The notes: generated by a model not told the origin, from the sequence alone. A stretch of DNA of 64,000 nt from Anaerotignum sp. MB30-C6 (GCF_030908465.1 NZ_CP133078.1:620001-684000), one strand, 5' to 3'; numbered from the stretch's first letter, positions 26,160 to 36,183 are shown. Numbers and translations are program-made.

Positions 26160-26588
26160 TTATTTGTTTTCGCTTTTCGCTTTAGATTCACAATATATAC
26201 AACGATACACCCTATTTTCACGGTCTGTCAGTTTGAAAACATGGTTGATTTCTTGCTCCACAGAGGTGATGCACCGAGGATTTTTGCACTTGATTACGTT
26301 TGTCAATCTCTCGGGGAGCTGGGGATGGAATTTTTTTACCCTTTGCCCGTCTTTGATAATGTTAATTGTAATTTCAGGGTCGATATAACCTAAAACGTCT
26401 AAATCAAGGTCTAGGGATGCATCAATTTTGATGATATCTTTTTTACCGATTTTCCTACTGCAAGCGTTTTTTATCAGGGCGATGGAGCAGTCTAAGGCCT
26501 CCAAGTTTAAAAGGTGATAAATCTCCATTCCTTGGCCAGCGTTAATATGGTCAAGAACGATTCCGTTTCGGATAGATTCTATATGCAT
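26160..26588 (-). CDS. pyrI: Aspartate carbamoyltransferase regulatory subunit
   Basis: 142-aa allosteric subunit that binds nucleotides and pairs with PyrB. The zinc-binding cysteines are all present: C101 and C106 in CKNPRC, C130 and C133 in CIYC. A regulatory subunit implies the hexameric, allosterically controlled enzyme rather than the Bacillus-type trimer without PyrI. Its ATG follows the pyrB stop codon directly, with GAGGTGG inside the end of pyrB. It is the last gene of the pyr operon. Confidence 0.95.
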   Translation of the reverse strand: MHIESIRNGIVLDHINAGQGMEIYHLLNLEALDCSIALIKNACSRKIGKKDIIKIDASLDLDLDVLGYIDPEITINIIKDGQRVKKFHPQLPERLTNVIKCKNPRCITSVEQEINHVFKLTDRENRVYRCIYCESKAKSENK

Positions 26589-27503
26589 TTATTCCACCTC
26601 CAAAAGCTTTAAAATCAGTGCCATACGAATAAACTTTCCGTAAAGAACCTGCTTGAAATAACAAGCTCTGGGATCATCATCCACATCTACGGAAATTTCG
26701 TTGACACGGGGCAGGGGGTGCATAATACAAAGGTCAGACTTTGCCGTTGCCAGCTTTTCCTGATTCAGAATATAGCTGTCCTTCAAACGAACATAGTCCG
26801 CCTCGTTGAAGAAACGCTCTCTTTGAACACGAGTCATGTAGAGAATATCCAAAGTTGGGATAACATCTTCTAAGCTGGTTGTAACGGTGTATTTGATACC
26901 TTTTTTATCCAAAATATCCTTTATGATATATCCCGGTAGTTTTAATTCTTCAGGAGAGATTAGTACAAAGTGGATATTTTCATAACGGGATAAAGCATGA
27001 ATTAAGGAATGCACCGTTCTGCCGAATTTTAAGTCCCCACAAAGTCCTACGGTTAAGTGGTCAAAATGTCCTTTTTCCCTTTGTATGGTCAAAAGATCGG
27101 TTAAGGTTTGGGTGGGGTGATTATGCCCACCGTCTCCTGCATTAATAATGGGGACAGAGGCATGCATAGATGCCACCATAGGCGCACCTTCTTTTGGATG
27201 ACGCATAGCAATAATATCTGCGTAACAGCTTACGGTACGCACGGTATCTGAAACACTTTCCCCTTTGGAGGCAGAGCTGTTGTTTGCGGCGGAAAAGCCT
27301 AGAACATTACCGCCCAATTCCATCATAGCAGCCTCAAAGCTAAGCCTTGTACGGGTGGATGGTTCAAAAAACAGGGTAGCCAGTTTCTTGTAGCGGCATT
27401 TTTCTCTGTATTTGATGGGATTTTCAATAATATCATTGGCTGTATCAATTAAGCCGTCAATTTCTTCGATGGAAAGATCGACGATATCAATCAAGCTTCT
27501 CAT
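26589..27503 (-). CDS. pyrB: Aspartate carbamoyltransferase catalytic subunit
   Basis: Condenses carbamoyl phosphate with aspartate, the committed step of pyrimidine synthesis. From ATG 27503 it is 304 aa. The carbamoyl-phosphate motif STRTR is at residues 49-53 and HPTQ at 129-132. ATG 27503 overlaps the pyrE stop as TGATG. A GTG one codon upstream (27506) is about equally well placed relative to GGAGGAG, so the exact start is uncertain by one residue. It pairs with pyrI. Confidence 0.96.
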   Translation of the reverse strand: MRSLIDIVDLSIEEIDGLIDTANDIIENPIKYREKCRYKKLATLFFEPSTRTRLSFEAAMMELGGNVLGFSAANNSSASKGESVSDTVRTVSCYADIIAMRHPKEGAPMVASMHASVPIINAGDGGHNHPTQTLTDLLTIQREKGHFDHLTVGLCGDLKFGRTVHSLIHALSRYENIHFVLISPEELKLPGYIIKDILDKKGIKYTVTTSLEDVIPTLDILYMTRVQRERFFNEADYVRLKDSYILNQEKLATAKSDLCIMHPLPRVNEISVDVDDDPRACYFKQVLYGKFIRMALILKLLEVE

Positions 27504-28138
27504 CACACATCACTCCTCCAGCTTTCGTCGCTAGGGTTATTACGGAATGCAATCAATCTTTTAATATCTTCCTGTTTGATATAGCCTTCTTTTGCGGCAA
27601 CTTCTGCCACAGCATCAAAGTCGGAAAGGCTGATGTTCTTCACATTTGCTTCAGCCAATCTATCCAGACCTTTTTGCATTCCATAAGTAAAGATGCTTAC
27701 TACACCAAGAACCTCTGCACCAGCCTCACGGAGTACACTTACAACTTCAATCACACTGCCGCCAGTGGAAATCAAATCTTCCACAACAACAACCTTCTGG
27801 CCTTTTTCTAATCTGCCCTCGATTTGGTTGTTACGGCCGTGGTCTTTTGCACCGGAACGAACGTAGCCCATAGGTAAGCCTAAGATGTGAGCAGTAATTG
27901 CCGCATGGGCAATGCCTGCGGTGCTGGTGCCCATTAAAACTTCACATTCAGGATATTCTTTCTGAATGGTTTCTGCCAAAGCGTTTTCAATATGGGTTCT
28001 TACTTCTGGAGCGGTAAGGGTTAAGCGGTTATCGCAGTAAACGGGGCTTTTGATGCCGCTTGCCCATGTGAAGGGGTCTTCGGGGCGTAAAAATACTGCA
28101 CCGATGGAAAGTAAGTCTTTTGCTATGAGATTTTTCAT
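27503..28138 (-). CDS. pyrE: Orotate phosphoribosyltransferase
   Basis: Joins orotate to PRPP to give OMP. The start is ATG 28138, overlapping the pyrF stop as TAATG and preceded by TTAGGAGGCGA. A longer reading from 28171 would include the RBS. 211 aa. The PRPP-binding motif is [13 protein letters not shown], with the core at 120-128. The [11 protein letters not shown] flexible loop is present at about 99-109. Translationally coupled on both sides. Confidence 0.96.
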   Translation of the reverse strand: MKNLIAKDLLSIGAVFLRPEDPFTWASGIKSPVYCDNRLTLTAPEVRTHIENALAETIQKEYPECEVLMGTSTAGIAHAAITAHILGLPMGYVRSGAKDHGRNNQIEGRLEKGQKVVVVEDLISTGGSVIEVVSVLREAGAEVLGVVSIFTYGMQKGLDRLAEANVKNISLSDFDAVAEVAAKEGYIKQEDIKRLIAFRNNPSDESWRSDV

Positions 28139-28845
28139 TACGCTTCGCCTCCTAAAAATTCTGTCAAACATCTTCTGTATGCGGCTACGGGGTCTGTGGC
28201 TTGGGTAATGGGGCGACCCACTACAATATAATCGGAGCCTAACTCTCTTGCCTTTTCGGGGGTAGCAATACGTACCTGATCCCCTGCGTCACCATCGGCA
28301 AAACGTACACCAGGAGTGATGGTAAGGAATTCTTCACCGCAAACATCTTTTACTCTTTTTGCTTCCCAAGGAGAGCAAACAACGCCGTCTAAGCCTGCAA
28401 TTTTTGTATTTGCCGCATAGTGCATGACTGTTTCTTCTAGGGAACGGTTAATCAAAAGGTCATTTTGCATTCTTTCTTCACTAGTGGAAGTAAGCTGAGT
28501 TACGGCGATTAATAAGCCACGGCTACTATCTTTTTTTGTAAAGCCTTCTAATGCCGCTTCCATCATAGCGATAGTTCCAGAAGCATGTACGTTACATAAG
28601 TCTACATCCAAATCGGATAAAACGGAGATTGCTTTTTTCACTGTATTGGGGATATCGTGAAGCTTTAAATCCAAAAAGATTTTATGACCTCTTGCCTTAA
28701 TTTCCTTCACGATGGCAGGGCCTTCTGCGTAGAAAAGTTCCATGCCGATTTTCAAGAAAGGTCTTTCCTCTTTGAAGTTTTCTAAAAAAGCCATTAAATC
28801 GGCTTTGCTATTAAAATCGCAAGCGATGATTACGTCTTTACTCAT
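28138..28845 (-). CDS. pyrF: Orotidine 5-phosphate decarboxylase
   Basis: Decarboxylates OMP to UMP, the last step of the pathway. 235 aa. The catalytic charge network Asp59-x-Lys61-x-x-Asp64 is seen in [10 protein letters not shown], and the phosphate-binding VVGRPITQA near residue 210. The start ATG overlaps the pyrD stop as ATGA, and the stop overlaps pyrE. Confidence 0.97.
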   Translation of the reverse strand: MSKDVIIACDFNSKADLMAFLENFKEERPFLKIGMELFYAEGPAIVKEIKARGHKIFLDLKLHDIPNTVKKAISVLSDLDVDLCNVHASGTIAMMEAALEGFTKKDSSRGLLIAVTQLTSTSEERMQNDLLINRSLEETVMHYAANTKIAGLDGVVCSPWEAKRVKDVCGEEFLTITPGVRFADGDAGDQVRIATPEKARELGSDYIVVGRPITQATDPVAAYRRCLTEFLGGEA

Positions 28846-29756
28846 TTATGGGCACCTCCGATGATATCGTTTAAGTCTGTGATTCCGTATTTCTTCATTA
28901 CTCTAGGTAAGTCTTCAATGATGTTTTTACAAGCAAAGGGCTCCACCAAGTTTGCGGCACCAACCTGTACCGCAGTCGCCCCAGCAAGCATCATTTCCAG
29001 CACATCCTCAGCGGAGGATACACCGCCCATGCCGATGACAGGGATTTTTACCGCTTCATAAACCTGATACACCATACGTACTGCCACAGGGAAGATGGCA
29101 CTGCCTGAAAATCCACCCATGGTATTTGCGATAGCAGGCTTGGCTGTTTTCAGGTCGATTCGCATTCCCATTAGGGTGTTAATCAAGCTGATGCCATCAG
29201 CACCTGCTTCTTCACATGCTTTAGCTATGGATGCGATGTCTGTTACGTTGGGGCTAAGTTTGATATAAACAGGCTTTGAGGTTACTGCTTTTACGGCACG
29301 GGTTACCTCAGCCGCCGCCTCTGGGCTTGTACCAAAGCTCATGCCGCCATGATGTACGTTGGGACAGCTTACATTAACCTCAATAATGCCTACTTGGTCT
29401 TCTTTATTGATTTTTTCACAGCAATAAACATATTCGTCTACGGAGAAACCGCTAATGTTTGCAATAACGGGTTTATGAAAAACTTCTCTCATTTTCGGCA
29501 GTTCTTCGCTGATTACTTTTTCTATCCCAGGGTTTTGTAAGCCTACGGAATTAATTAGCCCCCCTGTGCATTCTGCAATTCTTGGGGTAGGGTTTCCGAA
29601 ACGGGGTTCTCTTGTTGTACCTTTAAAGGAAAAGGAACCTAACATATTTATGTCGTAATACTCCGCAAATTCATAGCCGTAGCCAAAGGTACCGCTGGCG
29701 GGTATGACGGGGTTATCAAGGGTAATACCGCTTAATGTAACTTTTGTATTTACCAT
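28842..29756 (-). CDS. pyrD: Dihydroorotate dehydrogenase (NAD+), catalytic subunit, class 1B
   Basis: FMN enzyme oxidising dihydroorotate to orotate. 304 aa. The catalytic base Cys131 lies in NVSCPN, which identifies class 1 enzymes, and the adjacent pyrK identifies class 1B using NAD+. The C-terminal phosphate/FMN segment VIGMGGVSSAEDVLEMMLAGA is split around residue 250. The start overlaps the end of pyrK by 7 bp. It works as a PyrD2-PyrK2 complex in the cytoplasm. Confidence 0.97.
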   Translation of the reverse strand: MVNTKVTLSGITLDNPVIPASGTFGYGYEFAEYYDINMLGSFSFKGTTREPRFGNPTPRIAECTGGLINSVGLQNPGIEKVISEELPKMREVFHKPVIANISGFSVDEYVYCCEKINKEDQVGIIEVNVSCPNVHHGGMSFGTSPEAAAEVTRAVKAVTSKPVYIKLSPNVTDIASIAKACEEAGADGISLINTLMGMRIDLKTAKPAIANTMGGFSGSAIFPVAVRMVYQVYEAVKIPVIGMGGVSSAEDVLEMMLAGATAVQVGAANLVEPFACKNIIEDLPRVMKKYGITDLNDIIGGAHK

Positions 29757-30484
29757 ATGATTTCCTCCTTTTCCAAAACGGGGCCATCTTTGCAGATACG
29801 TTTGTTGCCATATTTAGTTTCACAGGAACAGCCCATACAAGCGCCAAAGCCACAGCCCATTCTTTCCTCAAAACTCAGCTGTCCGCTGGTTGTAGTGCAG
29901 TCGGAAAGGGCTTTTAGCATGGGCTCGGGGCCACAAGTATAGAAATAAGTATAGTTTGAAAGGCTTTTTACGATATCTGTAACAAAGCCTTTTGTGCCGA
30001 GGGTGCCATCTGCTGTTGCCACGATGACTTCTACCCCGAGGCTTTCAAATTCTTCTACATAAAATGCCTCATCCTTCGTATTAAAGCCTAGAATAACAAT
30101 TGGCTTTTTTCCTTCGTTAATGAGATTTTTTGCTAAGCGATACATAGGTGGTACACCAACACCCCCACCGATGAGCAAGGGGCGGTCACCGCTTTTTGTA
30201 GTATCATAGCCGTTTCCTAAGCCTGTTAAAATATCAAGACTTACAGAGGGTGCCATTTCACTCATAACTTCTGTACCTTTTCCTACTACCTTATATAGGA
30301 TGGTTATGGTGTTCTCGTCGTAATCGCAGATGGAGAGAGGACGACGCAAGAACAAGCCGTCTAATTTTATATTTAAAAATTGCCCTGCCCCTGTGACGGC
30401 AGAGGTTTCCCCCTCAAGCACCATGCGGAACACGGTGCTTGTAAGGGATTCATTTTTTCTGATTGTAAATAAGGATTGTTTCAA
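29750..30484 (-). CDS. pyrK: Dihydroorotate dehydrogenase electron transfer subunit
   Basis: FAD and [2Fe-2S] flavoprotein that passes electrons from PyrD to NAD+. 244 aa. The N-terminal FAD domain has RPLSIC near residue 49, the NAD-binding motif is LLIGGGVGVPP near 103, and the C-terminal Fe-S cysteines are in GCGFGACMGCSC followed by Cys in RICKDGP. It overlaps pyrD by 7 bp and lies 12 bp after carB. Confidence 0.96.
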   Translation of the reverse strand: MKQSLFTIRKNESLTSTVFRMVLEGETSAVTGAGQFLNIKLDGLFLRRPLSICDYDENTITILYKVVGKGTEVMSEMAPSVSLDILTGLGNGYDTTKSGDRPLLIGGGVGVPPMYRLAKNLINEGKKPIVILGFNTKDEAFYVEEFESLGVEVIVATADGTLGTKGFVTDIVKSLSNYTYFYTCGPEPMLKALSDCTTTSGQLSFEERMGCGFGACMGCSCETKYGNKRICKDGPVLEKEEIIW

Positions 30485-30496
30485 GGATAGACCTCC

Positions 30497-33400
30497 TTAG
30501 GCGTCGATTGTGGAGATGCAAAGAGTTGTTTCTTCCAAAACATCCAAGAGAACTCTTACCGTATCCAAGGCGGTGAACATGGTTACGTTGTTTTCAACAG
30601 CGCACTGGCGGATTTCCTGACCGTCGCTCATGCCTTCTTCGGAGTTTACGTCTCTTGTATTGATGACATAGCTTACATACCCGGAGCGGATGGAGTCGAA
30701 GATTTCTTCACTGCCTTCGCTTACTTTTTTCTTGATACGAGTACGGATACCGTGTTCTTTCAAGAACTCCGCTGTACCTGCTGTTGCTTCGATGTTAAAG
30801 CCCAGTTCGTAGAAGCGGCGGATGAGAGGCAACGCTTCTTCTTTATCTTTATCCGTAATGGTTGCCAAAACGGTACCGTAGTTCAGGATGGTCATACCCG
30901 ATGCCTGTAATGCTTTGTACAATGCTCTGTTCAATTTGTTGTCGTAACCGATTGCTTCCCCTGTGGATTTCATTTCTGGGGAAAGGTAGGTGTCCATTCC
31001 TCTTAACTTGGAGAAGGAGAAGGCAGGAACCTTTACATACCATCTTGGGCTTTCGTCGGGGTAGATACCGAAGATACCCTGTTCTTTTAATGTTTTGCCC
31101 AAGATTACCAGTGTTGCAATGTCCGCCAAGGAGAAACCTGTTGCCTTGGAAAGGAAAGGCACTGTTCTGGAGGATCTAGGGTTTACTTCGATTACATAAA
31201 CGTTGTCTTCGCTATCTACAATGAACTGGATGTTGAACAAGCCACGGATGCCGATGCCCAGACCCAGTTTCTTTGTGTATTCCAGAATTTTGCCTTTTGC
31301 CTTCTGGGATACGCTGAAGGTAGGGTAAACGCTGATGGAGTCGCCGGAGTGAACCCCTGTGCGTTCTACGTGTTCCATGATACCAGGTACGAATACGTCG
31401 AAGCCGTCGCAAACTGCGTCTACTTCCAATTCCTTGCCTTGGATATATTTATCTACCAGTACGGGCTGATCTTCATTTATCTCTACTGCTGTTTTCAAGT
31501 AGGTACGCAGTGCGTTTTCGTTTGCAACAATTTGCATTGCACGGCCGCCTAAAACGTAGCTGGGGCGAACCAAAACGGGGTAGCCGATTTCGTTGGCTGC
31601 TTTTACGCCGTCTTCGATATTGGTGACTGCATGACCTACTGGCTGTGGGATGTCTAAATCTTTCATGATATGCTCAAAGGCATCTCTGTTTTCTGCTCTT
31701 TCGATGGCATCTACGTCAGTACCGATGATTTCCACACCACGTTCCATCAAAGGCTGTGCCAAGTTGATTGCTGTCTGACCGCCAAGGGATGCGATAACAC
31801 CCAGAGGTTTTTCCAGTTCTACGATGTTCATAACATCTTCTACGGTAAGGGGTTCAAAGTAAAGCTTATCGCTGGTAGTATAATCGGTAGAAACGGTTTC
31901 GGGGTTGTTGTTGATAATGATGGATTCGTAACCGAATTCTTTGATGGTTGTTACAGCGTGAACGGTGGAGTAGTCAAACTCTACACCTTGACCAATTCTG
32001 ATGGGCCCTGAGCCAAGAACGATAATTTTCTTCTTATCGGTGATGATGGAGTCGTTCTTTTCTTCGTAGGTAGAGTAGAAGTAAGGAATGTAGCCTTCTA
32101 CACCACTGGTTTCAATCATTTTGTATACAGGGAACAGGTTCATTGCCTTACGCTGATTGAAAACTTCCACTTCTTTTTTATTCCACAGCTTCGCAATCAT
32201 GTGATCGGAGAAGCCCATTTTTTTCGCAACAGAGAGGATTTCTTCGTTTCCTACGTTTTCAGCAAGTACCTTTTCGTAATCTACGATGTTTTTCATGACC
32301 TCTAAGAAGTATTTTGTAATCATGGTTGCGTTGAAGATTTCATCCAGAGATATGCCGTTGCGGATTAACTGAGCGATGGCGTAAATTCTGTCGTCAGGGC
32401 TTTCAGAAATATAGGCAAGCAATTCCTCGTTGCTCACGTGATCAAACTTTGCCATATATAGGTGGGAAACACCGATTTCTAAGGAGCGAACTGATTTTAA
32501 GATACATTCCTCGATGGTGCGGCCGATGCTCATTACTTCCCCTGTTGCTTTCATCTGTGTGCTCAGTTTATTTGTTGCAGAGGCAAATTTATCGAAAGCG
32601 AATCTAGGGAATTTCGCTACGATATAGTCTAGTGCAGGTTCATAGTTCGCATTTACATGAGCGATTTTGATTTCTTCCAAAGTCATACCCACAGCAATTT
32701 TTGCTGTCACTCTGGCGATGGGGTAGCCACTTGCTTTGGATGCCAATGCGGAGGAGCGGGACACACGGGGGTTTACTTCGATTAAGTAGTACTTGGAGGA
32801 GTTAGGGTCTAGAGCGAACTGTACGTTACAGCCGCCTTCGATTTTTAAGGCACGGATGATTTTCAGTGCGCTGTCTCTAAGCATTGTAAAGTCATCGTCG
32901 CTCAAAGTTAAGATGGGAGCGACTACAATGGAGTCACCTGTATGCACACCAACGGGGTCGATGTTTTCCATGCCGCAGATGGTGATGGCTCTATCCGTTT
33001 TATCTCTCATTACTTCAAATTCGATTTCTTTGTAGCCTTTTACACTTTTTTCTACCAATACCTGATGGGTAGGGGAAAGCTTAAGGGCATTTTTCATAAT
33101 TGTTTTTAGTTCTGTTTCATTTCCTGCAAAACCACCGCCTGTACCGCCTAATGTGAAGGCAGGACGAAGAACAACGGGGTAGCCGATTTCATTTGCTGCT
33201 TTGATTGCTTCTTCTACGGAGTAAGTAATAATAGAGGGAATAACGGGCTCGCCGATTTCCTGACACAGTTCTTTGAACAACTCTCTATCCTCTGCTCTTT
33301 CAATACTTTCGCAGCTTGTACCCAAGAGTTCAACTTGACATTCTTTCAGGATACCTTTTTTTTCTAACTGCATAGCGAGGTTTAACCCTGTCTGTCCGCC

Positions 33401-33670
33401 GATACCGGGAACGATGGCATCGGGGCGTTCGTATCTGAGGATTTTTGCGATATACTCTAATGTCAAAGGTTCCATATAAACCTTATCCGCAATGGTTGTA
33501 TCTGTCATGATTGTAGCGGGGTTAGAGTTTACCAGTACTACTTCATAGCCTTCTTCCTTCAACGCAAGGCAAGCTTGTGTGCCAGCGTAGTCAAACTCCG
33601 CAGCCTGTCCGATTACGATAGGGCCGGAGCCGATGATAAGGATTTTTTTGAGATCTGTTCTTTTAGGCAT
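30497..33670 (-). CDS. carB: Carbamoyl-phosphate synthase large subunit
   Basis: Makes carbamoyl phosphate from bicarbonate, ammonia and two ATP. 1057 aa, with two homologous ATP-grasp halves (about 1-400 and 550-930), each starting with the same pattern (IIGSGPIVIGQAAEFDYAG and VLGSGPIRIGQGVEFDYS). A central oligomerisation region separates them, and a C-terminal MGS-like allosteric domain ends the protein. The glutamine-hydrolysing partner carA, usually adjacent, is not in this operon or window and must be elsewhere. Start ATG 33670 with TTAAGGAGGATATTC upstream. Confidence 0.98.
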   Translation of the reverse strand: MPKRTDLKKILIIGSGPIVIGQAAEFDYAGTQACLALKEEGYEVVLVNSNPATIMTDTTIADKVYMEPLTLEYIAKILRYERPDAIVPGIGGQTGLNLAMQLEKKGILKECQVELLGTSCESIERAEDRELFKELCQEIGEPVIPSIITYSVEEAIKAANEIGYPVVLRPAFTLGGTGGGFAGNETELKTIMKNALKLSPTHQVLVEKSVKGYKEIEFEVMRDKTDRAITICGMENIDPVGVHTGDSIVVAPILTLSDDDFTMLRDSALKIIRALKIEGGCNVQFALDPNSSKYYLIEVNPRVSRSSALASKASGYPIARVTAKIAVGMTLEEIKIAHVNANYEPALDYIVAKFPRFAFDKFASATNKLSTQMKATGEVMSIGRTIEECILKSVRSLEIGVSHLYMAKFDHVSNEELLAYISESPDDRIYAIAQLIRNGISLDEIFNATMITKYFLEVMKNIVDYEKVLAENVGNEEILSVAKKMGFSDHMIAKLWNKKEVEVFNQRKAMNLFPVYKMIETSGVEGYIPYFYSTYEEKNDSIITDKKKIIVLGSGPIRIGQGVEFDYSTVHAVTTIKEFGYESIIINNNPETVSTDYTTSDKLYFEPLTVEDVMNIVELEKPLGVIASLGGQTAINLAQPLMERGVEIIGTDVDAIERAENRDAFEHIMKDLDIPQPVGHAVTNIEDGVKAANEIGYPVLVRPSYVLGGRAMQIVANENALRTYLKTAVEINEDQPVLVDKYIQGKELEVDAVCDGFDVFVPGIMEHVERTGVHSGDSISVYPTFSVSQKAKGKILEYTKKLGLGIGIRGLFNIQFIVDSEDNVYVIEVNPRSSRTVPFLSKATGFSLADIATLVILGKTLKEQGIFGIYPDESPRWYVKVPAFSFSKLRGMDTYLSPEMKSTGEAIGYDNKLNRALYKALQASGMTILNYGTVLATITDKDKEEALPLIRRFYELGFNIEATAGTAEFLKEHGIRTRIKKKVSEGSEEIFDSIRSGYVSYVINTRDVNSEEGMSDGQEIRQCAVENNVTMFTALDTVRVLLDVLEETTLCISTIDA

Positions 33671-33767
33671 TGAATATCCTCCTTAATATATATAAAAAAT
33701 AAATGGGTTAACAAATTTAGCTTTTGCTTTGGATTCCTTAGGTAGAATTTATTTCTACATAAGGTGG

Positions 33768-35036
33768 TTACCCTCTTTTGTAAGCAATCTTTCCACCACA
33801 AAGGGTTAGTTCACAGCGACCGTAGACTACTTTTCCTGCAAAGGGTGTGCTTTTTCCCATAGAGAGGAAGTCCTCAGGGTTTATTTTGTACCTTTTGTTT
33901 AAATCAAATACGGTGAAATCTGCCGATTGTCCAACTTCCAGAGGAGTTCCAATACCGAAACGTTTTCTAGGGTTGGTATGAAGCAGTTCAACTAATTTTT
34001 CTAAGGTGATGATTCTTGTTTGTACCAATTCGGTATATAAAACTGGGAAGGCAGTTTCTAAGCCAACGATGCCCATCATACTTCCAGCTAGGCCTTTTGA
34101 TTTTTCTTCGGCGGAGTGGGGGGCATGGTCTGTAGCAATCATATCTATGGTGCCATCTTTTATGCCTTCGATTAAGGCAAGTCTGTCTGCCTCGCTTCGG
34201 ATGGGGGGGTTCATTTTGAACCGACCGTCTTCCTCAAGCATCATATCGTTCATCACTAAGTAATGTGGTCCTGTTTCGCAGGTGACGTTAATTCCCTCGG
34301 CTTTTGCCTTTCTTATGAGGTCCACCGTTTCTTTTGTAGAGATATGGCAAACGTGATATTTGCAGCCTGTTTCTTTTACAAGGGCCAAGTCTCGTTCCAC
34401 CTGTTTCCATTCGCTTTCGGAGCAGATACCTTTGTGGTTGTGAAGAGCGGCATACTCGCCATCGTGGATATAGCCTCCACGAAGTAAAGTGTTATCTTCG
34501 CAGTGGGCAGCAATAATTTTTCCGTATTTACTGATGCTTCTCATTGCCTCTTTCATCATTTCGTCACTTTGCACACCACGGCCATCATCGCTAAAGGCGC
34601 ACACATCTTCAATGAGTTCATCATACTTAGAAAGTTCCAGTCCTTTTTCGCCGACAGTGATTGTACCGTAGGGATGTACATTTATGCAAGCATTTTTTTT
34701 GATAATTTCTAATTGGGGTGTAAGATTTTCCCTTGAGTCTGGTGTGGGGGAAAGGTTTGGCATAGCACAAACGGTGGTGTAACCCCCGTGAGCTGCTGCT
34801 TTTGTGCCTGTTTCAATGGTCTCTTTATAAAAAAATCCCGGTTCTCTTAGATGTACGTGAACATCAATAAAACCGGGAAATACAAAGCAATCTTCCAAAT
34901 CAAAGAGAATACTCTGAGAAGTGGAAGACGGTTTCGCTGTAGAAATTTCAGAAATGAGACCATCCATAACAAATACGTTGGATTTGACAAATCTGCCTTG
35001 AACAAATACGTTAACATTAGGTAAAATGTAGTTCAA
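33768..35036 (-). CDS. pyrC: Dihydroorotase (class I)
   Basis: Zinc amidohydrolase cyclising carbamoyl aspartate to dihydroorotate. 422 aa, class I length. The metal-binding motif DVHVHLREPG places His60 and His62, and ATDHAPHS near residue 305 carries the catalytic Asp. It begins at a TTG codon (35036) with AAAGGAGCTGAATCAC upstream. No ATG in frame is near. It is the first gene of the pyr operon, just after the promoter at 35124-35096. A 97-bp gap separates it from carB without a visible terminator. Confidence 0.95.
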   Translation of the reverse strand: MNYILPNVNVFVQGRFVKSNVFVMDGLISEISTAKPSSTSQSILFDLEDCFVFPGFIDVHVHLREPGFFYKETIETGTKAAAHGGYTTVCAMPNLSPTPDSRENLTPQLEIIKKNACINVHPYGTITVGEKGLELSKYDELIEDVCAFSDDGRGVQSDEMMKEAMRSISKYGKIIAAHCEDNTLLRGGYIHDGEYAALHNHKGICSESEWKQVERDLALVKETGCKYHVCHISTKETVDLIRKAKAEGINVTCETGPHYLVMNDMMLEEDGRFKMNPPIRSEADRLALIEGIKDGTIDMIATDHAPHSAEEKSKGLAGSMMGIVGLETAFPVLYTELVQTRIITLEKLVELLHTNPRKRFGIGTPLEVGQSADFTVFDLNKRYKINPEDFLSMGKSTPFAGKVVYGRCELTLCGGKIAYKRG

Positions 35037-35095
35037 GTGATTCAGCTCCTTTCATTCGCTAGTGGGTGGTGAGTATTTCTTTACAAATTGTCAGT

Positions 35096-35124
35096 AGTAT
35101 AGCATACGGTTTTTATTGTGTCAA
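35096..35124 (-). promoter_or_regulatory. Sigma-A promoter of the pyr operon
   Basis: Minus strand TTGACA (35124-35119), 17-bp spacer, TATACT (35101-35096), 60 bp before pyrC. The short leader has no room for a PyrR-type attenuator and I see none, so regulation by leader RNA is not evident here. Confidence 0.8.
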
Positions 35125-35158
35125 TAAAAAAATTTCGGGTTTTTTATGAAAGCCTGAA

Positions 35159-35188
35159 TTGACAGAATCAAATTCCTTGTGTTAGACT
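35159..35188 (+). promoter_or_regulatory. Sigma-A promoter of the pur operon
   Basis: TTGACA (35159-35164), 18-bp spacer, TAGACT (35183-35188), followed at once by the ZTP riboswitch. It lies back to back with the pyr promoter. Confidence 0.65.
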
Positions 35189-35213
35189 GAGTATGTCAAT
35201 TTAAGGGGCTTTT

Positions 35214-35393
35214 TATTACTGACGGATAAGTGGGAGACCACAAGGGAGTAAAAAGTCTGAATTTAAGCAGTTAGAACATAATCGGCGTTTTTACGCTGAT
35301 CCTGATTATGGGTTAATATCAGGGGAAAATGCTGCTTTTGTCGACCGTCTGGGCAGTCCTGTTTCTAACTAAGGAATAGGAATGCCCTTTTTT
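35214..35393 (+). promoter_or_regulatory. ZTP (pfl) riboswitch with overlapping terminator, upstream of purE
   Basis: The leader has the two-part ZTP aptamer layout. The 5-prime part ACTGACGG leads into a GTGG-GAGA-CCAC hairpin (35230-35241) and then AAGGGAGTAA. The 3-prime part is the hallmark GACCGTCTGGGC (ending at 35353), whose CCGT can pair with ACGG at 35222-35225. The linker between them is long. GGGCA of the 3-prime element (35351-35355) also starts a terminator stem with TGCCC (35383-35387) followed by six T. Ligand binding would therefore hide the terminator arm and turn transcription on when ZTP/ZMP builds up in folate shortage. The class is well known. The assignment here is by motif. 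Confidence 0.85.
35351..35393 (+). terminator. Regulated terminator of the ZTP riboswitch
   Basis: GGGCA/TGCCC, continued inside by TCCT/AGGA, then six T (35388-35393). Its 5-prime arm is shared with the aptamer. Confidence 0.8.
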
Positions 35394-35435
35394 GTGTTCA
35401 ATTTATCTTATTACTTAACCAACAGGAGGTTATCC

Positions 35436-35930
35436 ATGAAAAAAATCGCGATTCTTATGGGCAGTGACAGTGATTTTCCCGTTGTGGAAAAAGCATTAAC
35501 AACTTTGGACAAGTTTGGTGTTCCTTTTGAGGTACACGTTTATTCCGCTCACAGAACACCCGAAGAAGCAAGAGCCTTTGCTATGAATGCCAGAAAGAAT
35601 GGCTTTGGTGCAATCATTGCAGCAGCAGGGAAAGCGGCGCATTTAGCAGGAGCCATGGCGGCAAACAGCACATTGCCTGTAATCGGTATCCCCATCAAAT
35701 CCTCAACATTAGATGGCTTGGATGCACTCCTTTCAACTGTACAAATGCCCGGGGGATTGCCTGTGGCAACAGTAGCCATTGATGGCGCAGAAAATGCAGC
35801 ATTGTTGGCAATTCAGATTTTGGCAGTAACAGATGAAGCTTTGGCAGAAAAATTGGACGCTGCTAGAGTAGAGAATGCAAAAAGTGTTTTAGAAAAAGAC
35901 CGTTTATTAGCGGAAAAATATAACAAGTAA
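35436..35930 (+). CDS. purE: N5-carboxyaminoimidazole ribonucleotide mutase (class I PurE)
   Basis: Converts N5-CAIR to CAIR. Start ATG 35436 with AGGAGG upstream. An earlier in-frame ATG at 35382 lies in the terminator arm of the riboswitch. 164 aa. The motifs GSDSD (9-13) and SAHRTP (37-42) are present. [10 protein letters not shown] (63-72) resembles class I enzymes, although the usual GGAAHLPG has Lys at the second Gly. Class I PurE normally needs PurK, and purK is not in this window. It is first in the pur operon. Confidence 0.95.
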   Translation: MKKIAILMGSDSDFPVVEKALTTLDKFGVPFEVHVYSAHRTPEEARAFAMNARKNGFGAIIAAAGKAAHLAGAMAANSTLPVIGIPIKSSTLDGLDALLSTVQMPGGLPVATVAIDGAENAALLAIQILAVTDEALAEKLDAARVENAKSVLEKDRLLAEKYNK

Positions 35931-36006
35931 GCAATAGAGAAATAATACCTTGGGCTTATCTAAAAACCCGTTATTTTCACCAAGAAGTTAGATATTGTTA
36001 AGGGGA

Positions 36007-36078
36007 AAGCAAGGCAGAATAGAAAAGGATATAGATGAGTCTATATGGATATAAAGTTTTGTCTTGCCCTTTTTGAAA
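36007..36078 (+). other. Long imperfect hairpin between purE and purC
   Basis: GCAAGGCA near 36009 can pair with TGTCTTGC near 36060-36067, and inside it ATATAGA/TCTATAT closes a TGAG loop. CCCTTTTTG follows. It may act as a partial terminator or mRNA processing site in the 253-bp gap after purE. Confidence 0.4.
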
Positions 36079-36183
36079 AAATGGACGGGTTGGGATTACC
36101 CAATGGTTTATCTTTTTATGAATATATGAAAACCCAAAGGCACATTAAAAATTAAGAGTATTCTTTTAGGAGGAATTCGTATC

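Noticed and set aside
35037..35120. PyrR-type attenuator in the pyr leader
   Set aside because: The leader between the promoter and pyrC is only about 50 nt and has no terminator/antiterminator stems.
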